From contig JARLHC010000151.1 in the NCBI GenBank assembly GCA_031292455.1, positions 1 through 64,000 on the forward strand: DNA of 64,000 nt, given 5' to 3'. The notes beneath the pieces are model-generated. The model made no database searches and was not told where the DNA came from. It saw only the letters and a program-made list of their open reading frames with translations. Below, piece by piece: positions 1-9,115 of this stretch (positions are counted from its first letter, which is position 1; every line of letters starts with the position of its first letter). The position numbers were made by a program, and so were the translations under genes. The DNA comes from Ignavibacteriaceae bacterium (GTDB lineage: Bacteria > Bacteroidota > Ignavibacteria > Ignavibacteriales > Ignavibacteriaceae).

Positions 1-1
1 G

Positions 2-196
2 CTTGAGATGGAAATGATAACCTCTTGTTCCCCACATAAAGATTACAGATCAAAAGAGGCCTACACAAAAAATACAGATATTGATACCATTAACACTGAT
101 CTATACAAGCTTTATATATTAAGAAACCAAATTGAAATGGCTGAAAGCTTTCTAAAGAAAGTTAAAGAGCCGGAAAATATAATATATTTCTTTTAA
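2..196 (+). CDS. C-terminal end of an unrecognised protein, cut by the window edge
   Basis: The reading frame is open from the left edge to a TAA at 194-196. The first ATG is at position 8, but the frame continues upstream of it, so this is probably the tail of a longer gene. The visible 65 residues are hydrophilic and mixed in charge, with no membrane segment or motif I recognise; the second half (ILRNQIEMAESFLKK) looks helical. A long non-coding stretch follows. It could also be a chance open frame in AT-rich DNA. No function is proposed. Confidence 0.35.
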   Translation, partial: LEMEMITSCSPHKDYRSKEAYTKNTDIDTINTDLYKLYILRNQIEMAESFLKKVKEPENIIYFF

Positions 197-770
197 TATA
201 TTTATTGGGGAGTGAATATCGATTTTGCATTATTCCAGCTACTTTTAGGGGATTTTTATTATAATAATTATGGCCTGAGTTGCATACCATAAAATAGTTA
301 GTATTTTAAGTGGCCAAAAATGAAAAAGTGGAGCTATTATTAATAGAGGGGTACTTTTTTTAGGACAGGAGTGGTAAATATTACAGCCAAGGGGAGGTAG
401 ATAGGAGGAGTTTGCATACCAAAACGAAAAAAAAACATTATCCCAAATCGCTTCAAAGTCGCTTTATACTCGCTTTAGAGTAGCTATAGGGAAATAATAA
501 TGTTATAAGGGGGGAATAGAAAACTCCGAAAGATAGTAACAAATGATATTGTTTATAAGCAGGCCGACAATTTGTCAGGGAAATATGACTGTTCGTAGAC
601 AGGATATATAGTAGGTACTTTTTTGTAAAACGGAGAAACAAATAGAGGAAGATATTATTTATTCAGGGGTAATGGTATATAAGTACCTAAATATTCTGTG
701 GATATGATAATGGCAGGAATTTTTATTAATTTCAATTTATTGATATATAATCTTAAGCTAAGGAATTAGT
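197..770. other. 574-bp stretch without a convincing gene
   Basis: Very AT-rich. It holds one minus-strand open frame (453-641, 62 codons) whose translation is low-complexity and hydrophobic and which I regard as chance. The only structure noted is an 11-bp tandem quasi-repeat around 448-491. The sequence GGTACTTTTTT occurs twice (about 351 and 612), and TTGCATACCA occurs twice (280 and 412). These may be remnants of decayed sequence. No tRNA-like fold or terminator was seen. Confidence 0.5.
448..491. repeat. Four degenerate 11-bp tandem units (TCGCTT-type)
   Basis: Units TCGCTTCAAAG, TCGCTTTATAC, TCGCTTTAGAG and a weaker TAGCTATAGGG follow each other with exact 11-bp spacing inside the gene-free left region. 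The period is close to one helical turn. Whether this is a binding array, a decayed minisatellite or chance cannot be told from the sequence. Confidence 0.5.
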
Positions 771-1202
771 ATGAAATTTTTATTGATGCTGTTGGTGGCT
801 ACGGCTTTTGCATATGCGCAGGAAGGCATACATAGATGGAAACCACTTGTTATAAATGATAAGGAGAAAATATGGTATGATCAATCAATGTTAGATTCCC
901 TTAAAGGTGATAAGCTGAATATCTGGATACTCCAGATGTACAAACAGCCGCTTACATACGAAGGAATTGTGGGAGAGGTTTACAGGTCTAAGATCCAATA
1001 TGCTATAAATCTAAAGAATGTAAAATACGGGATACTTAATGCTATTTATTATGATATTTCGAATAAAGAAATGTATAATTTTAATTATAATATTAATAAC
1101 TATCCGGATGATTTAAAATATACTTACCCTATTACAGAAAATTCATTTTTATTTACACTGCTCAAAGAAATTTACGCTAATAAGGGGACTCAGACCAATT
1201 AG
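771..1202 (+). CDS. Small secreted protein of unknown function
   Basis: 143 residues. The N-terminus is a clear Sec signal peptide: Met-Lys, a hydrophobic core at residues 3-13, then AFAYA before Gln-Glu, giving a probable signal peptidase I cut near residue 16. The mature part is rich in Tyr, Asn and Ile and shows no domain I know. The frame starts at an ATG after a purine-rich AAGGAAT. It converges on pepD, leaving 34 bp that contain a short AT hairpin (ACATAT-TTT-ATATGT, 1205-1219). Probably a lineage-specific periplasmic or surface protein; function unknown. Confidence 0.7.
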   Translation: MKFLLMLLVATAFAYAQEGIHRWKPLVINDKEKIWYDQSMLDSLKGDKLNIWILQMYKQPLTYEGIVGEVYRSKIQYAINLKNVKYGILNAIYYDISNKEMYNFNYNINNYPDDLKYTYPITENSFLFTLLKEIYANKGTQTN

Positions 1203-1236
1203 CCACATATTTTATATGTCTACATACCAGTATTAC

Positions 1237-2706
1237 TTATTTGCCCAGGGAAGAGGCTTTTCTTAATATACCTTTTAGCAACTCATAAAATTTATCAACT
1301 GATTTAATTTCAACACCTTCGTCCGGAGAATGAGCACCAGTAATTGTAGGACCGAATGAAACCATATCTATTCCGGGATATTTATTTCCCAAAATCCCGC
1401 ATTCCAGACCTGCATGAATAGCTTTTATTTCAGGTTCTGAACCGAAGAGTTCCTTATATACATTATTGGATAATTTCATTATTCTTGAATTCAGATTTGG
1501 TTTCCAACCCGGATATCCTTCTCCTGATATAGCAAGTCCTCTTCCAAGTTCAATAACAGCAGCGACACTTTGTGTAACGTAATGAATAGCACTATCAATT
1601 GAGCTTCTTTGACTGGTACCAATTGTTACCTTCCCATTGCCGGTTTTTATTGAGGCAAGGTTAGTAGAAGTTTCAACCAAACCGGGGATATCCTGGCTCA
1701 TTTCAAGAACACCATGGGGCATGGCAAGTATTACATTAACTAAGTTCTTTGTAAATGATTTTGTAAATACATTAGGATGATTGCCATTAATCTTCTTTAA
1801 TATTATTTTTAAATCACCATCGGAAGTTTTGTACTCTTCTATAATTTTTGAACATGTTTCATTAATAATGCCGAGTATCTTTTTCTCATCACTGTGATTA
1901 AACAAAACCACGGCTTCCGATTCACGCGGGATGGCATTGCTTAGCAGACCTCCGGTTATCTGTGCAACGGAATAATTGATTTTTTCCATTGCGAGTAATG
2001 TTCTGGCAAGAATTTTAATAGCATTTGCCTTCCCCATATTAATGTCTGAACCCGAGTGCCCACCTTTTAATCCTGACACCAGTAATTCATATGCAGAAGT
2101 ATTATCTCCGGCAGCCTCAGTTTCAATATCAAATATACCTCTTGTATCAATGCCTCCTGCGCATCCGACATAGAATATACCATCCTCTTCTGAATCGAGG
2201 TTAAGCAAATATTTTCCAGTAATAAATCCTGGTTGAAGATTATCGGCTCCTGTTAGTCCAGTTTCCTCATCCACGGTAAATAATAATTCCAGAGGTCCGT
2301 GTTCTGCATTGATATCTTCGGCAACGGCTAATCCTGCGGCGACGCCAATACCGTTGTCACTTCCCAGTGTTGTTCCTTCCGCTCTGATCCATCCATTATC
2401 CCGTTTAAGTTTTAAGGGATCGGTATCGAAGTTATGGTTAGTTCCTTTATTCTTTTCACAGACCATATCAACATGCCCCTGTAAAACAATAATTGGACAG
2501 TCTTCCATACCTTTTGAGGCAGGAATGGATACTACCAGGTTGCCTGTTTTATCCTGCTTAAAATGAAACTTATTTTTCTCAGACCATTGCTTAAGGTAGT
2601 ATAATATCTTTTCTTCTTTTTTAGAAGGACGCGGTACCTGAGTAATTTCGTAAAAACGATTCCATAGAATTTTGGGCTGAAGACCTTCGATAGCTTTAAT
2701 GGACAT
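1237..2706 (-). CDS. pepD: Aminoacyl-histidine dipeptidase (cytosolic non-specific dipeptidase), M20 family
   Basis: 489 residues, the usual length for PepD. It hydrolyses dipeptides such as Xaa-His in the cytoplasm using two metal ions. Visible M20 features in order: LQGHVDM (H78, D80), GSDNGIG (bridging D117), TVDEETG (catalytic base E147 and ligand E148), LDSEE (D171), and the C-terminal GAHSPDE with the last metal-binding His. A lid/dimerisation domain lies between. It probably forms its own unit: 41 bp separate it from typA upstream on the same strand, so co-transcription with typA is possible. Family assignment is secure; substrate range is inferred from the family. Confidence 0.93.
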   Translation of the reverse strand: MSIKAIEGLQPKILWNRFYEITQVPRPSKKEEKILYYLKQWSEKNKFHFKQDKTGNLVVSIPASKGMEDCPIIVLQGHVDMVCEKNKGTNHNFDTDPLKLKRDNGWIRAEGTTLGSDNGIGVAAGLAVAEDINAEHGPLELLFTVDEETGLTGADNLQPGFITGKYLLNLDSEEDGIFYVGCAGGIDTRGIFDIETEAAGDNTSAYELLVSGLKGGHSGSDINMGKANAIKILARTLLAMEKINYSVAQITGGLLSNAIPRESEAVVLFNHSDEKKILGIINETCSKIIEEYKTSDGDLKIILKKINGNHPNVFTKSFTKNLVNVILAMPHGVLEMSQDIPGLVETSTNLASIKTGNGKVTIGTSQRSSIDSAIHYVTQSVAAVIELGRGLAISGEGYPGWKPNLNSRIMKLSNNVYKELFGSEPEIKAIHAGLECGILGNKYPGIDMVSFGPTITGAHSPDEGVEIKSVDKFYELLKGILRKASSLGK

Positions 2707-2747
2707 AAACGGACTCCTTAAAATTATTATAAATAGAAGATAAGGTA

Positions 2748-4598
2748 CTATTCATCCTGAAGCAGTGCTTCAGCGGCTCTTTTACCGGCAATACGGGCAC
2801 TCTTTTTATCCATATCAGTGAGATATTTCTTCCTGATCCTGATACTTAAAGGTGTAACCTCGACATATTCATCATCTGTAATCCACTCGATAGCCTGTTC
2901 AAGGGTATGAAGGAGAGGCGGTTCGAGGCGGATAGCTTCATCGGCACCAGAAGAGCGCATGTTTGAAAGCTGTTTTGTCTTGCAGACATTGACGCGCATA
3001 TCTATTTCGCGGGAGTTTTCACCTACAACCATGCCTTCATATACTTTAGTTCCGTGTTCAACAAAGAAAGTAGAACGTTCCTGAAGCTTGAACATGGCGT
3101 AATTAGAAGCAGTTCCGGCTTCCATAGAGACCAAAGCGCCTTTAGTTCTATGAGTCATTTCGCCCTTATATGGTTCATATCCATGGAAGTTATGATGCAT
3201 AATGCCTGTGCCTTTGGTATCGGTCATGAATTCACCACGATAGCCGATAAGCCCTCTAGCGGGCATAACAAATTCTAGCCGGGTGTTACCATTGAATGAA
3301 ACCATGTTACGCATTTCGGCTTTCCGTTTGCCAAGTTTCTCGATAACGATGCCGACGTGTTCATCGGGAACGTCTATTATAACGTGTTCGAAAGGTTCCG
3401 ACAAGACATCGAGAATCTTTTTCATAATGACTTCCGGCTTGCTTAATTGAAGCTCATAGCCTTCGCGACGCATATTTTCGATAAGGATTGCAAGATGGAG
3501 CTCTCCCCTTCCGCTAACTTTAAAGGTATCTGGGGAATCGGTCATCTCGACTTTAAGACTAACATTTGATTTTAATTCACGGGAAAGGCGTTCACCAATA
3601 TTTCTGGTGGTGACATATTTACCTTCAGTACCCGCAAAGGGAGAATTGTTTACCATAAAGTTCATAGTAAGAGTAGGTTCATCAATTGCAACAAACGGAA
3701 GTGGCTCGGGTTTTTTAGGATCAGCAATAGTATCGCCGATGTCGACATCTTCGAGACCTGCGATTGCACCGATATCTCCGGCGGAAATTTCGTCTGCTTC
3801 TACTCTTTTGATATTTTCGAATTGATACAAGCGTGTAATTTTAGTTGCTATTTTTCCACCATCCTTAGTAAGGAGGACGATATTATCGCCGAGTTTAACT
3901 TTTCCGTTAGAAACCCTGCCGATACCGATCCTGCCAAGGTAATCATTATAGTCAATGGCTGAGATAAGCATCTGGAAAGGCGCATCGAGATCTCCCACTG
4001 GAGGGGGGACATGCTTAATTATAGCATCGAGGAGAGGCTCTAAGGAAATGTTTTCATCTTCGAGGTTAATTTTAGCGATACCCTGTTTAGCGATGGCAAA
4101 TACAAATGGAAAGTCCTGCTGCTGTTCTGTAGCGCCGAGAGAAAGAAAGAGATCGAATACTTCATTAAGAACCTCATTAGGACGAGCGTCTTTACGGTCA
4201 ATTTTATTTATAACAACTATTGTTTTTAATCCAAGGTCGAGGGATTTTTTCAATACAAACTTAGTCTGTGGAAGCGGACCTTCAGCCGCATCAACCAGAA
4301 GGAGGACACTGTCAACCATTTTAAGAGTTCTTTCAACTTCGCCACCAAAATCAGCATGTCCCGGAGTATCTACAATATTTATCTTCACACCTTTATAGTG
4401 GATACTACAGTTTTTGGCAAGAATTGTAATTCCTCTTTCTTTTTCCAAAACATTGGAATCCATAATCCTTTTTTCAACGTGCTGATTTGCCCTCCATACG
4501 CCGGTCTGTTTAAGCATATAATCAACTAACGTAGTTTTTCCATGATCGACGTGAGCAATGATCGCGATATTCCTAATATCTTCTCTACTTATTTTCAC
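2748..4598 (-). CDS. typA: Ribosome-binding translational GTPase TypA/BipA
   Basis: 616 residues, full length. TypA is an EF-G-like GTPase that binds the 70S ribosome and affects 50S assembly, stress and cold responses. G motifs are visible: AHVDHGKTT (G1, residues 15-23), RGITI (switch I), DTPGHADFGGEVER (G3) and NKIDRKDA (G4). Domain II, the EF-G-like domains III and V and the BipA-specific C-terminal domain follow, including the GRGELHLAIL segment and the MPARGLIGYRGEFMTDT stretch typical of BipA rather than LepA or EF-G. It is followed by pepD on the same strand. The start ATG at 4598 is followed directly by the expected MKISREDIRNIAII. Confidence 0.96.
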   Translation of the reverse strand: MKISREDIRNIAIIAHVDHGKTTLVDYMLKQTGVWRANQHVEKRIMDSNVLEKERGITILAKNCSIHYKGVKINIVDTPGHADFGGEVERTLKMVDSVLLLVDAAEGPLPQTKFVLKKSLDLGLKTIVVINKIDRKDARPNEVLNEVFDLFLSLGATEQQQDFPFVFAIAKQGIAKINLEDENISLEPLLDAIIKHVPPPVGDLDAPFQMLISAIDYNDYLGRIGIGRVSNGKVKLGDNIVLLTKDGGKIATKITRLYQFENIKRVEADEISAGDIGAIAGLEDVDIGDTIADPKKPEPLPFVAIDEPTLTMNFMVNNSPFAGTEGKYVTTRNIGERLSRELKSNVSLKVEMTDSPDTFKVSGRGELHLAILIENMRREGYELQLSKPEVIMKKILDVLSEPFEHVIIDVPDEHVGIVIEKLGKRKAEMRNMVSFNGNTRLEFVMPARGLIGYRGEFMTDTKGTGIMHHNFHGYEPYKGEMTHRTKGALVSMEAGTASNYAMFKLQERSTFFVEHGTKVYEGMVVGENSREIDMRVNVCKTKQLSNMRSSGADEAIRLEPPLLHTLEQAIEWITDDEYVEVTPLSIRIRKKYLTDMDKKSARIAGKRAAEALLQDE

Positions 4599-4734
4599 TT
4601 AATTCCTTTATTTATTAAAATGCGAACAGCAAATATAGGGATAACAGAGGGGTAAAACAATGAAGAAAAGTGTATTATCAAGATGGAAATGATGGAATAA
4701 CCTCAGAAGTTAGGGAAAACTTAGGAGATTATTC

Positions 4735-5025
4735 TTAAGTGATAATTTGAGTTAATAGCGCGATCTCTTCAAGGACGGAGGAAACTTTAAGACATCCTGA
4801 CATAGGACCTATGAACACAACAGATTGACCTTTAACATGTACTTCAAATGTATAATCTCTTGCCTGTTCAAAGGTACATCCAATTGCTTTAATAAGCTGA
4901 GTGATAACTTCTTCAAAAGAATGCCAATCATCATTAAAGAGGATTACTTTTGAAATTAGCCCAATATCAGTTTCAAGATCGACATCTAATTCGAAATCCT
5001 GCTTTTCAAGTTTTTTAATATCCAT
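4735..5025 (-). CDS. clpS: ClpS-like ATP-dependent protease adaptor
   Basis: 96 residues. ClpS delivers N-end-rule substrates to the ClpA/ClpC unfoldase. The core pattern of the family is present: ILFNDDWHSFEEVI (substrate-binding loop with Asn-Asp-Asp near residues 31-33), then the helix with GCTFEQARDYTFEVHVKG, and the final VVFIG strand. It lacks the usual long basic N-terminus and the standard Glu-His pair is only partly conserved, so I call it ClpS-like. It diverges from etfB across a 165-bp gap; no clpA or clpC lies nearby. The tail MSGCLKVSSVLEEIALLTQ fits the last ClpS helix. Confidence 0.75.
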   Translation of the reverse strand: MDIKKLEKQDFELDVDLETDIGLISKVILFNDDWHSFEEVITQLIKAIGCTFEQARDYTFEVHVKGQSVVFIGPMSGCLKVSSVLEEIALLTQIIT

Positions 5026-5126
5026 AATCGGAAATTATAAATTTAAGATGTAATATTAAAGAACTTAAAACGTATATTATTATTTTTATGGAAAGCAGAG
5101 CACAAAATCATCAATTGTGATAATCG

Positions 5127-5158
5127 TTTGATTTTATACCATGCTATGGTTATATTTT
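5127..5158 (+). promoter_or_regulatory. Bacteroidetes-type promoter candidate for etfBA
   Basis: TTTG at 5127-5130, a 20-bp spacer, then TATATTTT at 5151-5158, which matches TAnnTTTG except for the last base. It lies about 32 bp before the etfB start codon. The consensus is that of the Bacteroidetes primary sigma factor; its use in this organism is inferred. Confidence 0.35.
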
Positions 5159-5190
5159 TTGTTTCAATATTAAGATAATTCGGAGGATTA

Positions 5191-5937
5191 ATGAAAATAG
5201 CAGTCTGTGTAAGTCATGTGCCCGACACAGCTACTAAAGTTAAAATAGGTTCCGACGGGAAATCTATTGATCCTGCAGGAGTTTCATATATAATAAACCC
5301 ATATGATGAATTTGCAGTTGAAGAAGCTCTAAAAACCAAAGAATTAACAGGGTGTGAAGTAGTTATAATTAGTCTTGGAAGCGATTCAAGTAAAGAGAGT
5401 ATTAGAAAAGCATTGGCCATGGGAGCAGATCAGGGAATTTTACTTAAGAAAGATGGATTTTACGATTCATTCAGTACAGCTTGTGCTCTTGCAAAAGAAA
5501 TTAAGGAACAGAAATGTGATCTTGTTTTTTTTGGTAAACAGTCGGTTGACTATGATAATTCAATAACAGGACAACTTACTTCAGAAATACTTGGCTTTAA
5601 TTGTGTTTCAGTAGTAGTAAGCTTTAAGATTGAAAATAATAAAATAACAGCAGAGCGTGAGATAGAAGGTGGTCGCGAAGTAGTAGAAACTGAATTACCG
5701 GCGGTTATTACTGCACAAAAGGGGTTGAATGAACCGAGGTATGCCTCTTTAAAAGGAATCATGGCTGCCAAAAAGAAAGTTATTGAGGAAAAGCCCGCCA
5801 AAGAAGTAAATAATTTAACTGAAGTTATTAAACTCGTTTTGCCTGCTTCAAAACAGCCTGGAAAAATAATCGGAACAGATTCTTCGGCAGTACCAGAGTT
5901 AGTCAGGCTTTTAAGAGAAGAAGCTAAAGTGATATAA
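5191..5937 (+). CDS. etfB: Electron transfer flavoprotein, beta subunit
   Basis: 248 residues. EtfB binds AMP and pairs with EtfA to carry electrons from acyl-CoA dehydrogenases and related flavoenzymes to the quinone pool. The protein opens with MKIAVCVSHVPDTATKV and contains the family segments NPYDEFAVEEAL, GADQGILL, FFGKQSVDYD and the signature region near VETELPAVITAQKGLNEPRYASLKGI (residues about 163-188, here partly quoted). A good SD (GGAGG, 5182-5186) precedes the ATG. etfA follows after 9 bp, so the two are co-transcribed; no dehydrogenase or ETF-quinone oxidoreductase lies next to them. Confidence 0.95.
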   Translation: MKIAVCVSHVPDTATKVKIGSDGKSIDPAGVSYIINPYDEFAVEEALKTKELTGCEVVIISLGSDSSKESIRKALAMGADQGILLKKDGFYDSFSTACALAKEIKEQKCDLVFFGKQSVDYDNSITGQLTSEILGFNCVSVVVSFKIENNKITAEREIEGGREVVETELPAVITAQKGLNEPRYASLKGIMAAKKKVIEEKPAKEVNNLTEVIKLVLPASKQPGKIIGTDSSAVPELVRLLREEAKVI

Positions 5938-5946
5938 GGAAGAGGA

Positions 5947-6915
5947 ATGGCAAATAAAATATTAGCAGTATTGGAACAAAGAGAAGGTAAATTAAAGAGA
6001 AGTGCCTTTGAATTAATTAGTACAGTAAAGAAAATTTCAATTGATTTAAATTTAGATCCGACCGCAATATGTATTGGTAATAATATTGATAATCTGAATG
6101 AAGCAGGTTCTTATGGAATAATGGATGTAGTTCATTTTAAAAATACTGAATTGGAAAATTATTCTTCTTCGGCTTATACTGATATAGTCTCATCATTTGT
6201 AAAGGAAAATGAAGTTGAATATTTATTATTCAGCAATACTTCTTTAGGAAAAGATCTCGCTCCCAGAATTGCTGCTCGATTAAATGCAGGTTGTCTCACG
6301 GATTGTATTAATCTCCAAATTAATAATGGAGAGATTATAGCTTCACGTCCTGTCTATGCCAGTAAAGCAATATTAGAAACTAAAATAAACAGCCCAATCA
6401 GAATATTTACTATTAGACCCAATGTATTCAAAGCTGAGGTTACAGATGGTAATATTCAGACTGAAATAAAAGTAAAAGAGATAAGTAATCCTAACTTAAA
6501 AACTAAAGTAGTTGCAATAAAGAAATCAGCTGATAAACTTGATGTAGCTGAGGCCGATATTATAGTTTCAGGAGGACGTGGCCTCAAATCATCTGAAAAT
6601 TTTAAGCTCATAGAAGAATTAGCTGAAGTTTTAGGAGGAGCTGTCGGAGCAAGCAGAGCCGTTGTGGATGCCGGGTGGAGAAATCATGGTGAACAAGTCG
6701 GGCAGACCGGTAAAACAGTTTCGCCCAAATTATATATTGCATGTGGTATATCTGGTGCAATTCAACACCTTGCAGGTATGTCTTCTTCAAGATATATTGT
6801 GGCCATAAACAAAGATAAAGACGCTCCAATTTTTAATATTGCCGACTATGGAATAGCCGGAGATGTCTTTGAGATTATTCCTGCTCTTATACAAGAAATT
6901 AAAAAGATTTCATAA
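5947..6915 (+). CDS. etfA: Electron transfer flavoprotein, alpha subunit
   Basis: 322 residues, normal length. The FAD-binding C-terminal domain is well conserved: VSGGRGLKSSENF, GASRAVVDAGW, EQVGQTGKTV, YIACGISGAIQHLAGM and the closing NIADYGIAGD. The N-terminal half is the more variable ETF domain that packs on EtfB. It sits 9 bp after etfB, with a GGAAGAGG Shine-Dalgarno overlapping the intergenic gap. The GQTGKTV motif supports conventional FAD binding rather than an obvious bifurcating variant, but flavin content cannot be read from sequence alone. Confidence 0.95.
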   Translation: MANKILAVLEQREGKLKRSAFELISTVKKISIDLNLDPTAICIGNNIDNLNEAGSYGIMDVVHFKNTELENYSSSAYTDIVSSFVKENEVEYLLFSNTSLGKDLAPRIAARLNAGCLTDCINLQINNGEIIASRPVYASKAILETKINSPIRIFTIRPNVFKAEVTDGNIQTEIKVKEISNPNLKTKVVAIKKSADKLDVAEADIIVSGGRGLKSSENFKLIEELAEVLGGAVGASRAVVDAGWRNHGEQVGQTGKTVSPKLYIACGISGAIQHLAGMSSSRYIVAINKDKDAPIFNIADYGIAGDVFEIIPALIQEIKKIS

Positions 6916-6930
6916 TAACCGGAGTTTTTT

Positions 6931-7515
6931 TTGAATAAAATTCAATGTGAAATATTAGGCTTATCCTCAAGCCCAGCAACTGGCGGAGCTTACGCCATTT
7001 TATTGAAAGAAATTAACGGCAACAGGCGGCTTCCAATAATTATTGGTGCGTTTGAAGCTCAGGCAATAGCTCTTGAGATTGAGGGAATAAAGCCTCCCCG
7101 ACCTCTTACCCATGATCTTTTAAAGAATGTAATAGATAACCTGGGTGCCTCTATTCTTGAAGTCATTATTGATGAATTAAAAGAAAACACATTTTATGCG
7201 AAAATCATTATCGAGGTTTCAGCTCTTACTAATGAAATAGATTCAAGACCCAGTGATGCAATAGCTTTGGCAGTTAGAGCACAATGCCCCATTTATGTAT
7301 CAGAGTTAGTTATGGATACTGCAGCATTCCTCCCATCTGAAGAACCTGAAAAAGAACGTGCACTGGACAAGGTTTCAGAAGATAATGTACCTAAAAGCAA
7401 GGAAGCAAAAATAGCCGCATTACAGGATAAATTAAGAGAAGCACTAGATTCAGAGGAATATGAAAGAGCAGCAAAAATAAGGGATGATATTAAAAAGCTG
7501 ACAAGCAATAATTAG
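6931..7515 (+). CDS. Bifunctional nuclease (DUF151) with C-terminal UVR motif
   Basis: 194 residues. Residues about 1-135 are the bifunctional nuclease/DUF151 domain (VILGL-like opening, PIIIGAFEAQAIALEIEG, RPLTHDLL, SRPSDAIALAVRAQCPIYV); residues about 155-190 are a UVR (UvrB/UvrC-like) helical hairpin with the pattern LREALDSEEYERAAKIRDDI. This domain pair is common in the Bacteroidetes/Chlorobi lineage; plant and bacterial relatives have been reported to cleave RNA and DNA. It starts at a TTG preceded by GGAG (6921-6924). It follows etfA by 15 bp, and its stop overlaps the end of the convergent DUF2851 gene by 4 bp. Confidence 0.87.
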   Translation: MNKIQCEILGLSSSPATGGAYAILLKEINGNRRLPIIIGAFEAQAIALEIEGIKPPRPLTHDLLKNVIDNLGASILEVIIDELKENTFYAKIIIEVSALTNEIDSRPSDAIALAVRAQCPIYVSELVMDTAAFLPSEEPEKERALDKVSEDNVPKSKEAKIAALQDKLREALDSEEYERAAKIRDDIKKLTSNN

Positions 7516-8993
7516 TTAAAGACTTTTTTCCCGATAGCGCACTCCAGACATCTGTCTTTAGAACAATAACTTCTAAAAAGTTCAATCATTCCCTGGTATA
7601 ATACACTTCTTTTCCAGGCATCTTTAAGGTTTAACGTATTTGCTAATTCATCGACCAAATTATTTTCACTGTGCTGACAATAGTTGGAATATATTTTTAC
7701 AGTTTTTTCAGAATACTCAGCCTTTCCAAATATTTCATAATAAACAGCTATAGCCGGTAAAAGGACATTTACGATAATTTCATCAACGCGGGAGAGTCCA
7801 AGAAAATAATTGAGGGATACTTTTGCCGGCTGATCAAAGACATAATGGTTTTGCCAGTATCCTTCAGATTTTATTATCATCAGGTTTCTTATATCGGAAA
7901 TCAATTTTTTGTTATCTTCCGGCCTCTTAATGATTTTAAGTATTTTCGAAAAAAGATCTTCATTAAGTAATTTATAAACTATCCTGCATCCACCGGCCAG
8001 TCTTATAGTAGGAAAGTTCTGAGGTCTTAGCTTAAAAAAATGCCATTGAACTGCATTACAAAATTTACCGTCATATTTATATTTCAGATTTGCCCAATTT
8101 TCCTTCAGTTTCCTGACATATTCAATTGTTTCTGTATCAGGCAGGTTTGATACATCGGGAATAAGTCCGCTTACATTGAATAATATTGATTCAACAATCA
8201 TTTGAAGATCATTGTCCCCGCTAAACTTCCTGAAATACTTTATATTGACATTCTTGGCAAGGTTAAACATAATGTCTTTATTTTTTGAATAACCCAATGC
8301 CTCGAAAGTAGATTCATATATAAGCTGATTCCAAATATCCTTATCGATAAAATCTTCTTCAGTATACTTTTTATTATGATAGTTTTCATCCGGAGAATAT
8401 TTTATCATCGGTTCATTCATATGAAGTTGATTAATATATGATATTTCTTTAAGACGTTCATACATTTTAGTGCACTTAACTTTAAACCTGTTAACTCCCA
8501 GATCAAAAATAATGTCAAGTTTTTCCTGTGAATCAATCAACTGGTTTAGTTCATCACAGCGAAGTTTATTATTCCTGTTTTCCCGCTCGGATAGTATAGC
8601 TTCCTGAATTGAATTTTTTAATTCGTTGCAGAAACAATTATTCAGGCAGATCGATTGAATTTTCCTTCCATCCTGTGTAAAAACGAAGGGTTGGTGTGTG
8701 TCGCTGTCTAGGACAGCATGAAGGACAACTTTATTATACCTTTTATTGATATTATGCCCATGCATTTTCCAATCAGAATGAAAGCTGTCAATTTCAACAT
8801 CCCCGAAGTAGGTTAAATTGCCGATTTTAATACGTGCATTCTTAAAATCAGGGCCTCCCAGTTCAGTATTTTCCATTCCAGAATCAATCACCTCAACTTT
8901 CTGCCCGTCTTTAGTGAACAAGTTATTAGAGAAATTCTGTTTCTTCCAAATTTCGTTTAAGAATTTTTCATGTATCTTGTTGGTCTTCTGCAT
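7512..8993 (-). CDS. DUF2851 family protein
   Basis: 493 residues. Recognised by the opening LNEIWKKQ, VIDSGMENTELGGPDFKNA and GDVEIDSFHSDWKMHGH, which are characteristic of DUF2851. The conserved Asp, Glu and His in that N-terminal block resemble a restriction-like nuclease core, but no activity is established as far as I know. A C-terminal Cys cluster (CSKDRCLECAIGKK) could bind a metal. The family is typical of Bacteroidetes/Chlorobi genomes. The gene ends tail-to-tail on the nuclease gene with a 4-bp overlap and appears monocistronic. Function unknown. Confidence 0.82.
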   Translation of the reverse strand: MQKTNKIHEKFLNEIWKKQNFSNNLFTKDGQKVEVIDSGMENTELGGPDFKNARIKIGNLTYFGDVEIDSFHSDWKMHGHNINKRYNKVVLHAVLDSDTHQPFVFTQDGRKIQSICLNNCFCNELKNSIQEAILSERENRNNKLRCDELNQLIDSQEKLDIIFDLGVNRFKVKCTKMYERLKEISYINQLHMNEPMIKYSPDENYHNKKYTEEDFIDKDIWNQLIYESTFEALGYSKNKDIMFNLAKNVNIKYFRKFSGDNDLQMIVESILFNVSGLIPDVSNLPDTETIEYVRKLKENWANLKYKYDGKFCNAVQWHFFKLRPQNFPTIRLAGGCRIVYKLLNEDLFSKILKIIKRPEDNKKLISDIRNLMIIKSEGYWQNHYVFDQPAKVSLNYFLGLSRVDEIIVNVLLPAIAVYYEIFGKAEYSEKTVKIYSNYCQHSENNLVDELANTLNLKDAWKRSVLYQGMIELFRSYCSKDRCLECAIGKKVFN

Positions 8994-9115
8994 GCCTAAT
9001 CTAACCTAATTTCAAAAAATGTGTAATCAGATTATTATAACTTAATAATAAAACAGGCAATAGTAAATAAGTATACCTAATTCGGCAGATACTATATTGT
9101 TGAATGAATTAAGTA

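Noticed and set aside
311-321. TGGCCAAAAAT shared with 39434-39444, both in intergenic DNA
   Set aside because: An 11-bp match is expected many times by chance among all pairs in 64 kb of AT-rich DNA.
453-641. Minus-strand 62-codon open frame in the left gene-free region
   Set aside because: Hydrophobic low-complexity translation, no ribosome site, and it runs through the 11-bp repeats; most likely chance.
1205-1219. ACATAT-TTT-ATATGT hairpin between two convergent genes
   Set aside because: All-AT 6-bp stem without a T-run; too weak to call a terminator.
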